A stretch of 64,000 nt of DNA from Curtobacterium flaccumfaciens UCD-AKU (lineage in GTDB: Bacteria > Actinomycetota > Actinomycetes > Actinomycetales > Microbacteriaceae), in contig NZ_KB714628.1 in assembly GCF_000349565.1 (NCBI RefSeq), forward strand, positions 321,079-385,078, written 5' to 3'. Within the stretch, counting starts at the first letter, position 1. Every line of letters starts with the position of its first letter. The notes under the pieces were generated by a model. It made no database searches. It had not been told where the DNA came from and saw only the letters and a list, made by a program, of their open reading frames with translations. Below are positions 1-9,138 of this stretch, one piece after another. Both the position numbers and the translations under genes were made by a program.

Positions 1-26
1 GCCTCCCGTCCGTCGTCCGGTCGCCG

Positions 27-188
27 CTACTGCGGGTCGGCGGGCTCGCCGCCCGAGTCGACGTCGCTGTCCTGCTGCGGGTCCTTCGTCGCGTCACCCG
101 TCGACGACCCGTCCGGCAGGTCCTCGGTGTACTGCTGCTGGGTCTCGGTGGGATCGCTCGATCCGTCCGGTGTCGTCGAATCAGTCAT
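27..188 (-). CDS. small acidic hypothetical protein (53 aa)
   Basis: The frame opens at the ATG at 186-188 and gives a 53-residue protein rich in Asp, Glu, Ser, Thr and Gln, with no hydrophobic stretch. It is probably soluble and disordered. The open frame extends upstream to 257, but that part is arginine/glycine-rich and would overlap the NUDIX gene, so I chose the internal ATG. Its stop lies 35 bases from the 3' end of the NUDIX gene, which is transcribed in the same direction and could be co-transcribed. I do not recognise the family, and translation is unproven. Confidence 0.5.
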   Translation of the reverse strand: MTDSTTPDGSSDPTETQQQYTEDLPDGSSTGDATKDPQQDSDVDSGGEPADPQ

Positions 189-223
189 GGCCCGGACGGT
201 ACGCGGACCGGCACCACGACCGT

Positions 224-904
224 TCAGCGAGCGGACCCGCGCCGGAGCGCCACCCACTGCAGCAGCATGATCGTCTTGCCGTCGGCGATCCGGCCGTCCG
301 CGACCATCGCGAGTGCCGCATCGAGCGGGAGCTCGAGCACCTCGATGTCCTCACCCTCGTCCTCCACACCGCCGCCGGCCTCGACCCGGTCCGCGGGCGT
401 GTACGCGCCCACGTAGAAGTGGACCCGCTCGGTGACCGAACCGGGGCTCATGAACACGGCACCCAGGTGCTCGAGCGCGCCGAGCCGGATGCCGAGCTCC
501 TCGGCGGCCTCGCGCCGGACGGCGGTCTCCGGGTCGTCCTCGTCGAGCAGACCCGCCGCGGCCTCGATCAGCATCCCGTCCGGGTGTCCGTTCACGTACG
601 CCGGCCACCGGAACTGCCGCGTGAGCAGCACCGTGCCGCGCTCGGCGTCGTACGGCAGCACCGTCGCACCGTTGCCGCGGTCGTAGGTCTCGCGCTGCTG
701 CCGGTCCCACCGACCGTCACGGCGCCGGACGTCCAGGGTCGTGCGGCGGAGCACGTGCCATCCGTTCGACACCACCTCGACGTCCCGCACGACGACGTCG
801 GGGTTGCGGTCGAGGTCGCGGCCGACGGCGTCGAGCCCCGTCCGGCCACGATCGTCGGGGACGTCCACTCCGGGACGCTGGACGGTGGTGCGTTCGTCGG
901 TCAC
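224..904 (-). CDS. nudK: NUDIX hydrolase, NudK-like (GDP-mannose/ADP-sugar pyrophosphatase)
   Basis: A 226-residue protein starting at GTG 902-904. Around residues 125-150 it carries a NUDIX box ending in REAAEELGI, preceded by AAAGLLDEDD, the metal-binding helix that hydrolyses nucleoside diphosphate sugars. The C-terminal block with VTERVHFYVGAY, a GGGVEDEGEDIEVLEL segment and DGKTIMLLQW closely resembles Escherichia coli NudK, which cleaves GDP-mannose; ADP-ribose is the main alternative substrate. The NUDIX box is one residue shorter than the general pattern, as I recall it also being in NudK. The much longer upstream open frame is arginine-rich shadow sequence crossing a tRNA, so it was rejected as the N-terminus. 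Confidence 0.8.
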   Translation of the reverse strand: MTDERTTVQRPGVDVPDDRGRTGLDAVGRDLDRNPDVVVRDVEVVSNGWHVLRRTTLDVRRRDGRWDRQQRETYDRGNGATVLPYDAERGTVLLTRQFRWPAYVNGHPDGMLIEAAAGLLDEDDPETAVRREAAEELGIRLGALEHLGAVFMSPGSVTERVHFYVGAYTPADRVEAGGGVEDEGEDIEVLELPLDAALAMVADGRIADGKTIMLLQWVALRRGSAR

Positions 905-994
905 ACGATCACCGTAGCGAGGCACCCCGGCAGGACTCCGCCCCCTCGGTACGCTCGACGTGCCGCACCAGGGAGCGGCAGAGGACGGTGCAGC

Positions 995-1474
995 ATGACC
1001 AGGACGTTCATCCTCCGACGACCGGACCGACCGCGGGTGGTCACCGTGTCCTTCGTGCTGTGGCTGGTGTGGGTGGTCGCCTGCATCGCTGCCACGGTGC
1101 TGCAGTTCTGGAGACCGGACGCGGCGGTCGACCCGGCTCCGGTCATCGCCGGGATCGTCGCCCTGGTGCTCTGGGCCCTGGTGACGTGGGCGGTGTTCCG
1201 GACGGCAGCGGGATCCCGGGTCGCACGCATCGTGCTCGTCGTCGTCGCGGGCTTCCGCGCGGTCCTGAGCATCACCGGCGGACAGCTCGACGTCCTGACG
1301 ATCGCACTGTCGGTCGTCGCCGCGGTCCTGCTCTTCCTGCCCACCGCGCGCCCGTACTTCGCCGCACGAGCGGCGTGGAGGACCGGCCACGGGTTCGACG
1401 GGACCGGCGTGTCGGGGCCGAGCCGTGCCTCCGCGCCGGATCCTGACCGCACGACGGAGGCGGACCGGTCCTGA
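995..1474 (+). CDS. hypothetical four-helix membrane protein
   Basis: A 159-residue protein from ATG 995. Four hydrophobic segments lie at about residues 17-38, 48-68, 74-90 and 95-112, followed by a polar, Pro/Asp/Arg-rich C-terminal tail. That is an integral inner-membrane protein with a cytoplasmic tail. The open frame extends far upstream, but that part is antisense to the NUDIX gene, so the ATG just before the first helix was chosen. No catalytic motif is visible and the family was not recognised. It is divergent from the NUDIX gene and ends at a strong hairpin. Confidence 0.65.
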   Translation: MTRTFILRRPDRPRVVTVSFVLWLVWVVACIAATVLQFWRPDAAVDPAPVIAGIVALVLWALVTWAVFRTAAGSRVARIVLVVVAGFRAVLSITGGQLDVLTIALSVVAAVLLFLPTARPYFAARAAWRTGHGFDGTGVSGPSRASAPDPDRTTEADRS

Positions 1475-1533
1475 CGCCGGAGGTTCGACGGACGGCCCGG
1501 GGAAGCCCCTGGAGACCAGGCCCCGGAAACACG

Positions 1534-1561
1534 AAAGGCCCCGGATTCCTCCGGGGCCTTT
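1534..1561. terminator. bidirectional intrinsic terminator
   Basis: A 12-bp perfect stem (AAAGGCCCCGGA paired with TCCGGGGCCTTT) closes on a four-base loop. It sits between the convergent membrane-protein gene and tRNA-Leu and has short A/T runs on both sides. Confidence 0.75.
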
Positions 1562-1574
1562 CCTGTTCTTCGCC

Positions 1575-1661
1575 TGGTGCGCGAGGGGGGACTTGAACCC
1601 CCACGCCGTTTCCAGCACACGGACCTGAACCGTGCGCGTCTACCAATTCCGCCACTCGCGC
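1575..1661 (-). tRNA. tRNA-Leu (anticodon CAG)
   Basis: Read on the minus strand, the 7-bp acceptor stem GCGCGAG/CTCGCGC, the D-loop (GGTAGA), the anticodon stem-loop with CAG, a long class II variable arm, the T-loop (GTTCAAGTC) and an encoded 3' CCA are all present. The 87-base length fits a leucine tRNA. A tRNA-Leu close to the fhaA-pknB operon is also found in mycobacteria. Confidence 0.95.
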
Positions 1662-1747
1662 CAGCCCCGAAACACTACCACGCACAGACGGGTGTCAACG
1701 CCAACCACTACCATGCAGTGGTTGACGACCGACGACACGGGAGACGC

Positions 1748-2428
1748 ATGGGCCTGCTGGACAACTTCGAGCGAGGGTTGGAACGCGCCGTCAACGGCGC
1801 GTTCGCCAAGACCTTCCGCTCCGGGGTGCAGCCCGTCGAGATCTCGAGCGCCCTGCGGCGCGAGCTCGACACCAAGGCCGCGGTGGTCTCCCGCGAGCGC
1901 ATCCTCGTGCCGAACGAGTTCACCGTTCGTCTCGCGCCGCCGGACTGCACGCGCATGAACGACGTCGGTCGTCCACTCATCGACGAACTGACCCAGATGG
2001 TCCACCAACACGCCGTGGCGCAGAACTACTCGTTCTCCGGCCCGGTCACCATCCGGCTCCAGCAGGACGGCACACTCTCGACGGGCATCCTGCAGGTCGA
2101 CTCCACCACCGTGCAGCGCGACGTGGCCTGGATCCCCGTGCTCGACATCGGCTCCCAGCGGCACCGACTGCACCGCGGGCGCACGGTGATCGGGCGCGGC
2201 AGCGACGCGGACATCACCATCGCGGACACCGGGACGAGCCGCAAGCACGTCGAGGTCCTGTGGGACGGCAAGCACGCCCAGGCCACCGATCTCGGCTCCA
2301 CGAACGGCTCGAAGCTGAACGGTCAGCACTTCCAGCAGGCGATCGTTGAGCCGGACTCCACCATCGAGATCGGTCGGACCCGTATGGTGTTCCGGGTGAT
2401 CCCGGAGAACGACGGAGGTGCTCGATGA
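1748..2428 (+). CDS. fhaA: FhaA: DUF3662 and FHA domain phosphothreonine-binding protein
   Basis: A 226-residue protein from ATG 1748. Residues 1-120 form the DUF3662 domain (MGLLDNFERGLERAVNGAF opening), and residues about 145-222 form an FHA domain with the GRGSDADI, SRKHVEV and DLGSTNGS signatures that bind phosphothreonine. In mycobacteria FhaA binds the phosphorylated MurJ pseudokinase domain and tunes peptidoglycan synthesis. The stop overlaps the fhaB start by four bases (ATGA), so translation is probably coupled. The mycobacterial protein is longer because of a central disordered linker that is short here. Confidence 0.95.
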   Translation: MGLLDNFERGLERAVNGAFAKTFRSGVQPVEISSALRRELDTKAAVVSRERILVPNEFTVRLAPPDCTRMNDVGRPLIDELTQMVHQHAVAQNYSFSGPVTIRLQQDGTLSTGILQVDSTTVQRDVAWIPVLDIGSQRHRLHRGRTVIGRGSDADITIADTGTSRKHVEVLWDGKHAQATDLGSTNGSKLNGQHFQQAIVEPDSTIEIGRTRMVFRVIPENDGGAR

Positions 2429-2976
2429 CCACAGGCCTGACCCTGCTCGTCCTGCGCTTCGTGTTCCTCGCGGTGCTCTGGCTGTTCGTCTTCGTGATCG
2501 TGTTCGCCCTGCGCAGCGATCTCTTCGGCCAGCGCGTCCGCACGATCCCGACCGATCCCAAGTCGGCCCCGTCCGGGCCGAGCACCCCCACCGTCCCGGC
2601 AGCGGCGGCCCCCGGCCCCGCGTCCAGCGGCGCGTTCACGGACGTCATCGGACAGCCCGGTGGTGGGCAGCGTCCCGCCTCGCAGGCCGCGTCCCGCCTG
2701 GTCATCACCGAGGGTGCGCGCGAGGGCATGGAGATGCCGCTCGGTGGCGGCCCCATCACGATCGGGCGCTCGAGCGAGTCGAACGTCGTGATCCGCGACG
2801 ACTACACCTCGACCAACCACGCCCGCCTCGACCTGCGCGCCGACGGCTGGCTCCTCACCGACCTCGAGTCCACGAACGGCACCTTCGTCAACGGTCAGAA
2901 GGTGAGCGCTCCCGTCCTCGTGGCAGAGGGCACGCCGATCACGATCGGGACGACGACGTTCGAGCTGCGGCGGTAA
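2425..2976 (+). CDS. fhaB: FhaB/FipA: membrane-anchored FHA domain protein
   Basis: A 183-residue protein. A single transmembrane helix lies at about residues 6-28, then a Pro/Ala-rich linker, then an FHA domain at about 90-180 with GRSSESNVVI, STNHARL and LESTNGTFVNG. The family (FipA in mycobacteria) reads phosphothreonines made by PknA/PknB and links them to the division machinery. The start codon overlaps the fhaA stop. The stop is six bases before pstP, placing it inside the kinase operon. Confidence 0.93.
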   Translation: MTTGLTLLVLRFVFLAVLWLFVFVIVFALRSDLFGQRVRTIPTDPKSAPSGPSTPTVPAAAAPGPASSGAFTDVIGQPGGGQRPASQAASRLVITEGAREGMEMPLGGGPITIGRSSESNVVIRDDYTSTNHARLDLRADGWLLTDLESTNGTFVNGQKVSAPVLVAEGTPITIGTTTFELRR

Positions 2977-2982
2977 CCCGGC

Positions 2983-4341
2983 ATGACCGCTCGCACGCTG
3001 AGCGCCGCTGTGTCCCACGTGGGGCGCATCCGCGCGAACAACCAGGACTCCGGCTACGCCGGGGCGCACCTGTTCGCGGTGGCGGACGGCATGGGCGGCC
3101 ACGCCGGCGGTGACGTCGCCTCGGCGATCGCGATCCGCCGCATCCGCGAGGTCGACCGCGAGTTCCCCTCGGCGCACGACGCCGAGTTCGCACTGCAGTC
3201 GGCACTCATCGCCGCGAACCAGCTGATCACCGAGACCGTGTTCGAGCACCAGGAGCTCACCGGCATGGGCACCACGGTGTCCGCGATGATCCGCGTCGGC
3301 GAGCAGATCGCGATCGCGCACATCGGCGACTCCCGCATCTACCGCCACCGCGACGGCGAGCTGCAGCAGATCACGTCGGACCACACGTTCGTCCAGCGAC
3401 TGGTCGACAGCGGCCGGATCACGCCGGAGGAAGCCGCGGTCCACCCGCGCCGCTCCGTGCTGATGCGCGTACTGGGCGACGTCGACGCAGCACCCGAGGT
3501 CGACACCGCGATCATGGACATCCAGCCGGGCGACCGCTGGCTGCTCTGCTCCGACGGGCTGTCGTCGTACCTGGCCGAAGAGCGGATCCGGCACGCCCTG
3601 GCGTCGAACATGGACGCCAACCAGGTCACGCAGCGCCTGGTGAAGGAGACGCTCGACCACGGCGCCCCCGACAACGTCACCGTCGTGGTGATGGACGTCA
3701 CGGACACCGAGCCCGAGGACGACGACGACGCGGCCACCACCGTCGGGTCCGCCGCGGCACCCCTCACCTTCGAGGCGTCGACCGGCCGCAAGCCGATCCG
3801 CCTCCCCACGATCCTGCTGCACCCGCTCAAGGTCACCACCGCGCCCGAGGACTCGCACTTCGAGCCCGAGTCCGACCAGTTCTTCGCCGAGCTGATCGCC
3901 GAGGACCGCCGACGCCGCATCCGTCGTCGGGTGTCCTGGACCGTCGCGCTCGTGGTCGCCGTCGCCGTGCTCGTCGGCGCCGTGTTCGTCGGTTGGCGGA
4001 TCACCCAGGACCACTACTACGTCGGCACCGACCGGGGCACCGTCGCGATCTACAAGGGCGTGCAGCAGTCGATCGGGCCGTTGGCGCTGTCGGACGTGTA
4101 CGAGGACAGCGACATCACGGTCTCGTCGCTGCCGGACTACACCCGCGAGAACGTCCGCTCGACGATCAACGCGCAGTCGCTCTCCGACGCCCGTGACATC
4201 GTCGAGCGCCTGCGCAAGGCCGCCGCGACCGGTGAGGACCAGGCCGGCACCGGCGGGGACGGCAACGCGAGTCCGTCGCCGTCGCCCTCACCGACGCGAT
4301 CGTCCTCGCCGTCGCCGAACCCGACGCGGAGCTCGCGATGA
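2983..4341 (+). CDS. pstP: PstP: PP2C-type Ser/Thr protein phosphatase
   Basis: A 452-residue protein. The PP2C domain occupies residues 1-240 with metal-binding motifs RANNQDSGY, ADGMGGHAGGD, GDSRIYR, CSDGL and APDNVTVVV. A basic juxtamembrane stretch precedes one transmembrane helix at about 312-335, and the outer domain ends in a Ser/Pro-rich tail. PstP removes phosphates placed by PknA and PknB on themselves and their substrates. It overlaps rodA by four bases (ATGA). The length fits the actinobacterial family, and the intact metal ligands argue for activity. Confidence 0.95.
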   Translation: MTARTLSAAVSHVGRIRANNQDSGYAGAHLFAVADGMGGHAGGDVASAIAIRRIREVDREFPSAHDAEFALQSALIAANQLITETVFEHQELTGMGTTVSAMIRVGEQIAIAHIGDSRIYRHRDGELQQITSDHTFVQRLVDSGRITPEEAAVHPRRSVLMRVLGDVDAAPEVDTAIMDIQPGDRWLLCSDGLSSYLAEERIRHALASNMDANQVTQRLVKETLDHGAPDNVTVVVMDVTDTEPEDDDDAATTVGSAAAPLTFEASTGRKPIRLPTILLHPLKVTTAPEDSHFEPESDQFFAELIAEDRRRRIRRRVSWTVALVVAVAVLVGAVFVGWRITQDHYYVGTDRGTVAIYKGVQQSIGPLALSDVYEDSDITVSSLPDYTRENVRSTINAQSLSDARDIVERLRKAAATGEDQAGTGGDGNASPSPSPSPTRSSSPSPNPTRSSR

Positions 4342-5783
4342 GCACCGCCACGGCCGCCCAGTCCTTCACGCAGGCGATCACGATCAAGCTCCGGGAGCCC
4401 GCCCGTGCGCGGAACCTCGAGCTCTTCCTGCTCGTCATCGCCTGCGGCATCTGCGCGGGCGCGATGGTGCTCGTGCAGCTCGGCACCAAGGGCCGGCTGT
4501 TCGACCAGTCGGTGCTCTGGGTGGGTGGCGGCATCCTCGGCCTCGCGCTCGTCATGCACGTGGTGTTGCGCGTCGTCGCGAAGAACGCCGACCCGTTCAT
4601 CCTGCCGATCGCGCTCGTCCTGAACGGCATCGGCATCGCCGAGATCTACCGCATCGACGTCCACAACGGCCTGTCCGGCTGGGACGCCATCGGCGTGAAG
4701 CAGATCGTCTGGACGATGCTCGCGATGGTCCTGGCGATCATCACGCTCGTCGCCGTCCGGAACCACCGGTTCCTGCAGCGGTACCGCTACATCTTCATGG
4801 CGCTGACGATCGTCCTGCTGCTCCTGCCCATGCTGCCCGGCATCGGCACGAACATCGGCGGCGCGCGGGTCTGGATCAAGATCGGCCCGTTCTCGTTCCA
4901 GCCCGGTGAGCTCGCGAAGATCACCATGGCGCTGTTCTTCGCCGGGTACCTCGTCACCGCCCGTGACTCGCTGTCGATCGTCGGCAAGAAGTTCCTCGGC
5001 ATGACGTTCCCGCGTGCCCGCGACCTCGGCCCCATCCTGGTGATGTGGGGCGCCGCGATGGCCGTGCTCGTGTTCCAGCGCGACCTCGGCACCGCCCTGC
5101 TCTACTTCGGCCTGTTCCTCGTGATGATCTACGTCGCCACGGCACGGGTCAGCTGGGTCGCGATCGGTCTCACGCTGTTCATCGGTGGCGCCCTCGTCGC
5201 ACAGAGTCTCCTCGAGTACGTCCGTGGCCGCTTCGAACAGTGGCTCGACCCGTTCAACCAAGAGGTCTTCAGCCGCGACACCCAGGCGAGCTACCAGCTC
5301 GTGCAGGGCCTGTTCGGCTTCGCGAACGGCGGGATCACCGGCACCGGCCTCGGCCAGGGCCGGCCGTACATCACCCCGGTCGCCAACGCCGACTACATCG
5401 TCGCGTCACTCGGCGAAGAGCTCGGCCTGATCGGTGTCTTCGCGATCCTCGCGCTCTTCATCGTGTTCGCGTCCCGTGGCATCCGCGTCGGGTTCATGGC
5501 GCAGGACGACTTCGGCAAGCTGCTCGGTGTGGGCTTCGGCTTCATCATCGCCCTGCAGGTGTTCGTCGTCGTCGGCGGCATCACCCGGATCATCCCCGTC
5601 ACCGGTCTGACCACCCCGTTCATGGCCGCGGGTGGTTCCTCGCTCATCGCCAACTGGATCATCGCCGCGATGCTGCTGCGCCTGACCGACGCGATCCCCG
5701 CCGAACAGCGTGTCCAGCAGGGCGCGATCCCCGCCGCGAGCGGGCGGTCCGCGCGCGCGACCAGGAAGGAGCGTCGTCGATGA
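4338..5783 (+). CDS. rodA: RodA/FtsW/SpoVE family peptidoglycan glycosyltransferase
   Basis: A 481-residue polytopic protein with roughly 10-12 transmembrane helices. It carries family signatures such as FSFQPGELAKI, FQRDLGTALLYFG and NADYIVASLGEELGLIG. SEDS proteins polymerise lipid II into glycan strands together with a class B penicillin-binding protein. The adjacent gene pbpA, joined by an ATGA overlap, encodes that likely partner. In this operon the homologue is usually called RodA in mycobacteria and FtsW-like elsewhere, so the elongation role comes from family knowledge. The C-terminus is a short basic cytoplasmic tail. Confidence 0.93.
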   Translation: MSTATAAQSFTQAITIKLREPARARNLELFLLVIACGICAGAMVLVQLGTKGRLFDQSVLWVGGGILGLALVMHVVLRVVAKNADPFILPIALVLNGIGIAEIYRIDVHNGLSGWDAIGVKQIVWTMLAMVLAIITLVAVRNHRFLQRYRYIFMALTIVLLLLPMLPGIGTNIGGARVWIKIGPFSFQPGELAKITMALFFAGYLVTARDSLSIVGKKFLGMTFPRARDLGPILVMWGAAMAVLVFQRDLGTALLYFGLFLVMIYVATARVSWVAIGLTLFIGGALVAQSLLEYVRGRFEQWLDPFNQEVFSRDTQASYQLVQGLFGFANGGITGTGLGQGRPYITPVANADYIVASLGEELGLIGVFAILALFIVFASRGIRVGFMAQDDFGKLLGVGFGFIIALQVFVVVGGITRIIPVTGLTTPFMAAGGSSLIANWIIAAMLLRLTDAIPAEQRVQQGAIPAASGRSARATRKERRR

Positions 5784-7234
5784 ACCGACAGCTCCGCGGT
5801 GTCTCGACCGTCATCGTGCTCATGTTCGTCGCACTCTTCGTGTCGACGACCTCGATCCAGTTCTTCTCGGCAGACTCGTTGCGCGCCGACTCCCGGAACT
5901 CCCGAACCATCTTGGACAGTTACTCGACCAAGCGTGGCGCGATCCTCGTGGACGGCAGCCCGATCGCCGAGTCGACCCCGGTGAACGACCAGTACGAGTA
6001 CCAGCGCAAGTACACGAACGGCGACCTGTACTCGGCGGTCACCGGCTACTTCACGATCGGCCAGGGCAACACCGGCATCGAGAGCGCGGAGAACACCGTG
6101 CTGTCCGGCAACTCGGACGCCTCGTTCTTCCAGAACCTCAACTCGATCCTCACCGGCCAGGACGTCCAGGGCGACAACGTCAACCTGACCATCGACCCGG
6201 ACGTGCAGCAGGCCGCGTACGACGCCCTCGGCACGAACAGCGGTGCGGTCGTCGCGATCCAGCCCAAGACCGGCAAGATCCTGGCGATGGTGTCGAAGCC
6301 GAGCTACGACCCGAACTCGCTCACCTCGCACGACACGGCCGAGGTCAAGCGGCAGTACGACGCGCTGCTCGGTGCCGACACGGCGCCGCTGCAGAACCGT
6401 GCCATCGGCGGCGACCTGTACACGCCCGGATCGGTGTTCAAGCTCGTCGTCGCCTCGGCGGCGCTCGAGGGCGGCAAGTACAACCTCGACTCCACGTTCC
6501 CGAACCCGTCGCGACTGCAGCTGCCGGGTACGAGCTCGTACATCAACAACGCCGAGGGCGGCACCTGCGGCGGCGGCGACAAGGTCAAGCTGCGCACCGC
6601 GATCCAGTACTCGTGCAACATCCCCTTCGCCGAACTCGGTCAGAAGCTCGGGTACGACGCGATCAAGGACATGGCCGACAAGTACGGCTTCGGCGACGCC
6701 ATCGAGATCCCGATGGCCGCGACCGCCAGCCAGTACCCCGACGTCGACTCGACGGCCCAGCTCATGCTGAGCGCCTTCGGCCAGGCGAGCGTCCGGGTCT
6801 CCCCGCTGCAGATGGCGATGGTGTCGGCCGGCATCGCGAACGGCGGCAAGGTCATGCAGCCCTCACTCGTCGACTCGATCACCACGAGTGACCTGAAGAC
6901 CGTCGAGTCCTTCTCTCCGAGGCAGTACAGTGATCCGCTGTCGTCCTCCGAGTCCGCTGACCTCACCGAGGCCATGCAGAGCGTCGTGAACGCGGGGACC
7001 GGTACCAATGCCAAGATCGACGGTGTCGACGTCGCCGGCAAGACCGGCACGGCTGAAGGCGGCACCGGCGATCCGTACACGCTCTGGTTCACGGGGTTCG
7101 CCCCCGCGAAGGACCCGGAGGTCGCCGTGGCGGTGGTCGTCGGGAACGGCGGCGGGCTCGGGCAGTCCGGAGTCGGCAACACGGTCGCGGCCCCGGTCGC
7201 GAAGAAAGTCATGGAGGCGGTGCTGAACAAATGA
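5780..7234 (+). CDS. pbpA: PbpA: class B penicillin-binding protein (transpeptidase)
   Basis: A 484-residue protein from ATG 5780. One N-terminal membrane anchor lies at about residues 8-28. The penicillin-binding dimerisation region follows, then the transpeptidase domain with SxxK in PGSVFKL, SxN in YSCNIPF and KTG in AGKTGTAEG. It cross-links peptides of nascent peptidoglycan on the outer face of the membrane. The start is fixed by the ATGA overlap with rodA; the longer frame upstream is a shadow of rodA. The stop overlaps pknA. All three catalytic motifs are intact. Confidence 0.95.
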   Translation: MNRQLRGVSTVIVLMFVALFVSTTSIQFFSADSLRADSRNSRTILDSYSTKRGAILVDGSPIAESTPVNDQYEYQRKYTNGDLYSAVTGYFTIGQGNTGIESAENTVLSGNSDASFFQNLNSILTGQDVQGDNVNLTIDPDVQQAAYDALGTNSGAVVAIQPKTGKILAMVSKPSYDPNSLTSHDTAEVKRQYDALLGADTAPLQNRAIGGDLYTPGSVFKLVVASAALEGGKYNLDSTFPNPSRLQLPGTSSYINNAEGGTCGGGDKVKLRTAIQYSCNIPFAELGQKLGYDAIKDMADKYGFGDAIEIPMAATASQYPDVDSTAQLMLSAFGQASVRVSPLQMAMVSAGIANGGKVMQPSLVDSITTSDLKTVESFSPRQYSDPLSSSESADLTEAMQSVVNAGTGTNAKIDGVDVAGKTGTAEGGTGDPYTLWFTGFAPAKDPEVAVAVVVGNGGGLGQSGVGNTVAAPVAKKVMEAVLNK

Positions 7235-9018
7235 GACCCACCAGCGGACTCACCTTCGGTGGGCGGTACCAGCTCTCCTCCCGGGTCGCCATCGGCGGCA
7301 TGGGCGAGGTGTGGCAGGCGACCGACCTCGTCATCGGCCGAACCGTCGCACTCAAGATCCTCAAGGACGAGTACCTCGGTGACCCCGGCTTCCTCGAGCG
7401 CTTCCGCGCCGAGGCCCGGCACGCTGCCCTCGTCAACCACGAGGGCATCGCCAACGTCTTCGACTACGGCGAGGAGGACGGCAGCGCCTACCTCGTGATG
7501 GAGCTCGTCCCCGGCGAGGCCCTGTCGACCATGATCGAACGCGAGCACACGCTCCCGGTCGACAAGGTGCTCGACATCGTCGCGCAGACCGCGAACGCCC
7601 TGCAGGCCGCACACGCGGTCGGCCTGGTGCACCGCGACATCAAGCCGGGCAACCTGCTCATCACGCCCGACGGTCGCGTCAAGATCACCGACTTCGGCAT
7701 CGCCCGCATCGCCGACCAGGTCCCGCTCACCGCGACCGGTCAGGTGATGGGCACGGTGCAGTACCTGTCGCCCGAGCAGGCCAGCGGCCACCCCGCCTCG
7801 CCGTCGACCGACATCTACTCGCTCGGCATCGTCGCGTACGAGGCCCTGGCGGGTCGTCGTCCGTTCACCGGTGAGTCGCAGGTCGCGATCGCGATGGCGC
7901 ACATCAACGAGCAGCCGCCGCCGCTGCCCGGGGACATCCCCGAGCCGGTCTCGGCCCTGGTCATCTCGTGCATCGCGAAGAAGCCCGCCGACCGTCCCGC
8001 GACGGCAGCGAACCTGGCCCGCGCCGCCCAGGCGCTCCGCCGGGGTGACGTCGCCGCCGCCACCGTGGCCGTCCCCGCCATCGCGGGGAACGGCACCGTC
8101 GCGTTCAACCCGCCCCAGGGCCAGGGGAACGACGCCGCGACCGCACTCATCGGCACCCAGGCAGGATCGATGGCCGGCGGACCCGGGGCCCCCCGCTCGC
8201 CCGTCAGCGACGAGCCCGAGGAACCGAAGAAGAAGCGTGCCTGGATCTGGTGGGTCGTCGGCATCGTCGTCGTGCTCGCCATCGCCGCCGGCACGGCGTA
8301 CGCCCTGAACGCGAACAACGCCCCGGAGCCCGAGCCCACGAAGTCCTCGAGCACGCCGAAGCCGTCCCGCACGCCCACCGAGACGCCGTCCCCCGAGCCG
8401 ACCGAGACCCGCGTCACGGTGTCGGCAGCCGACTACCAGGGGCAGAACGCCGAGGACGTCGCGAACCAGCTGCGTGCCCGGGGTCTGCAGGCCGAGGTCG
8501 TCGACGGATCGAACGCGACGACGTCCGACCAGGTCGGCACCGTCGAGTCGCTCAGCCCCGAGGGCAGCCTGGCACCGAACACGCTCGTCACGATCAAGTC
8601 CTACGGCGACGTGCTGACCGCACCGGCGCCCGAGCGTGCCACCGGTGGGACCGTCAGTGAGTCCGGTCGCGTGACCTTCAGCTGGCCGGCGTACACGAGC
8701 TGCCCCGCCGGGTACTCGGACGTCAGCTACACGTACACGATCGACAACGGCACCGTGACGTCGAACGGCAGCAGCTCCGGCTCCACCTCGGGCACCGCGG
8801 TGACCGTCGCCGGTGCCCAGTACGGCAAGGTCGCCCTGTCGTACAAGGTCACCTGCAAGTCGCCGCAGTCCGATGCCTCGGTCGTCTCGGCGTCCTCGCC
8901 GGGCGCCCAGGTCGAGTGGACCGAGCCCACGGACCAGGAGACGACGGACCCGGGTGACGGAACGGACCCCGGCGACGGGACCAACCCGAGCCAGCCCGGC
9001 CCGCAGGACGGCCAGTGA
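7231..9018 (+). CDS. pknA: PknA-type Ser/Thr kinase with one PASTA domain and an extra outer domain
   Basis: A 595-residue protein. The kinase domain (about residues 10-270) has the Gly-rich loop AIGGMG, the catalytic loop [14 protein letters not shown] and APE-like SPEQ. A Pro/Ala linker and one transmembrane helix (about 343-365) follow. Outside the cell lie a single PASTA repeat (about 395-460) and a roughly 90-residue Ser/Thr/Tyr-rich beta-type domain (about 465-570), then an acidic Gly/Pro/Thr tail. It would phosphorylate division and wall proteins. PknA of mycobacteria has no PASTA repeat, so the name reflects operon position more than architecture. Confidence 0.9.
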   Translation: MRPTSGLTFGGRYQLSSRVAIGGMGEVWQATDLVIGRTVALKILKDEYLGDPGFLERFRAEARHAALVNHEGIANVFDYGEEDGSAYLVMELVPGEALSTMIEREHTLPVDKVLDIVAQTANALQAAHAVGLVHRDIKPGNLLITPDGRVKITDFGIARIADQVPLTATGQVMGTVQYLSPEQASGHPASPSTDIYSLGIVAYEALAGRRPFTGESQVAIAMAHINEQPPPLPGDIPEPVSALVISCIAKKPADRPATAANLARAAQALRRGDVAAATVAVPAIAGNGTVAFNPPQGQGNDAATALIGTQAGSMAGGPGAPRSPVSDEPEEPKKKRAWIWWVVGIVVVLAIAAGTAYALNANNAPEPEPTKSSSTPKPSRTPTETPSPEPTETRVTVSAADYQGQNAEDVANQLRARGLQAEVVDGSNATTSDQVGTVESLSPEGSLAPNTLVTIKSYGDVLTAPAPERATGGTVSESGRVTFSWPAYTSCPAGYSDVSYTYTIDNGTVTSNGSSSGSTSGTAVTVAGAQYGKVALSYKVTCKSPQSDASVVSASSPGAQVEWTEPTDQETTDPGDGTDPGDGTNPSQPGPQDGQ

Positions 9019-9083
9019 ACGACCCCCGGACGGGGGCTGTCGACACCGTTCGGTAACGGTTCGGTCGACCCCTCTCCGGCCAG

Positions 9084-9112
9084 CGTCTCACCAGGTCGTG
9101 CTGCCGTACACT
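9084..9112 (+). promoter_or_regulatory. possible promoter of pknB
   Basis: TACACT at 9107-9112 resembles a sigma-A -10 box and lies 26 bases before the pknB GTG. No good -35 hexamer is visible at the expected distance. A five-base-pair C/G hairpin at 9023-9036 after pknA may partly end upstream transcription, so a separate pknB promoter is plausible. Confidence 0.3.
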
Positions 9113-9138
9113 AGCCGGACGAACAGACGGAGGAGTAC

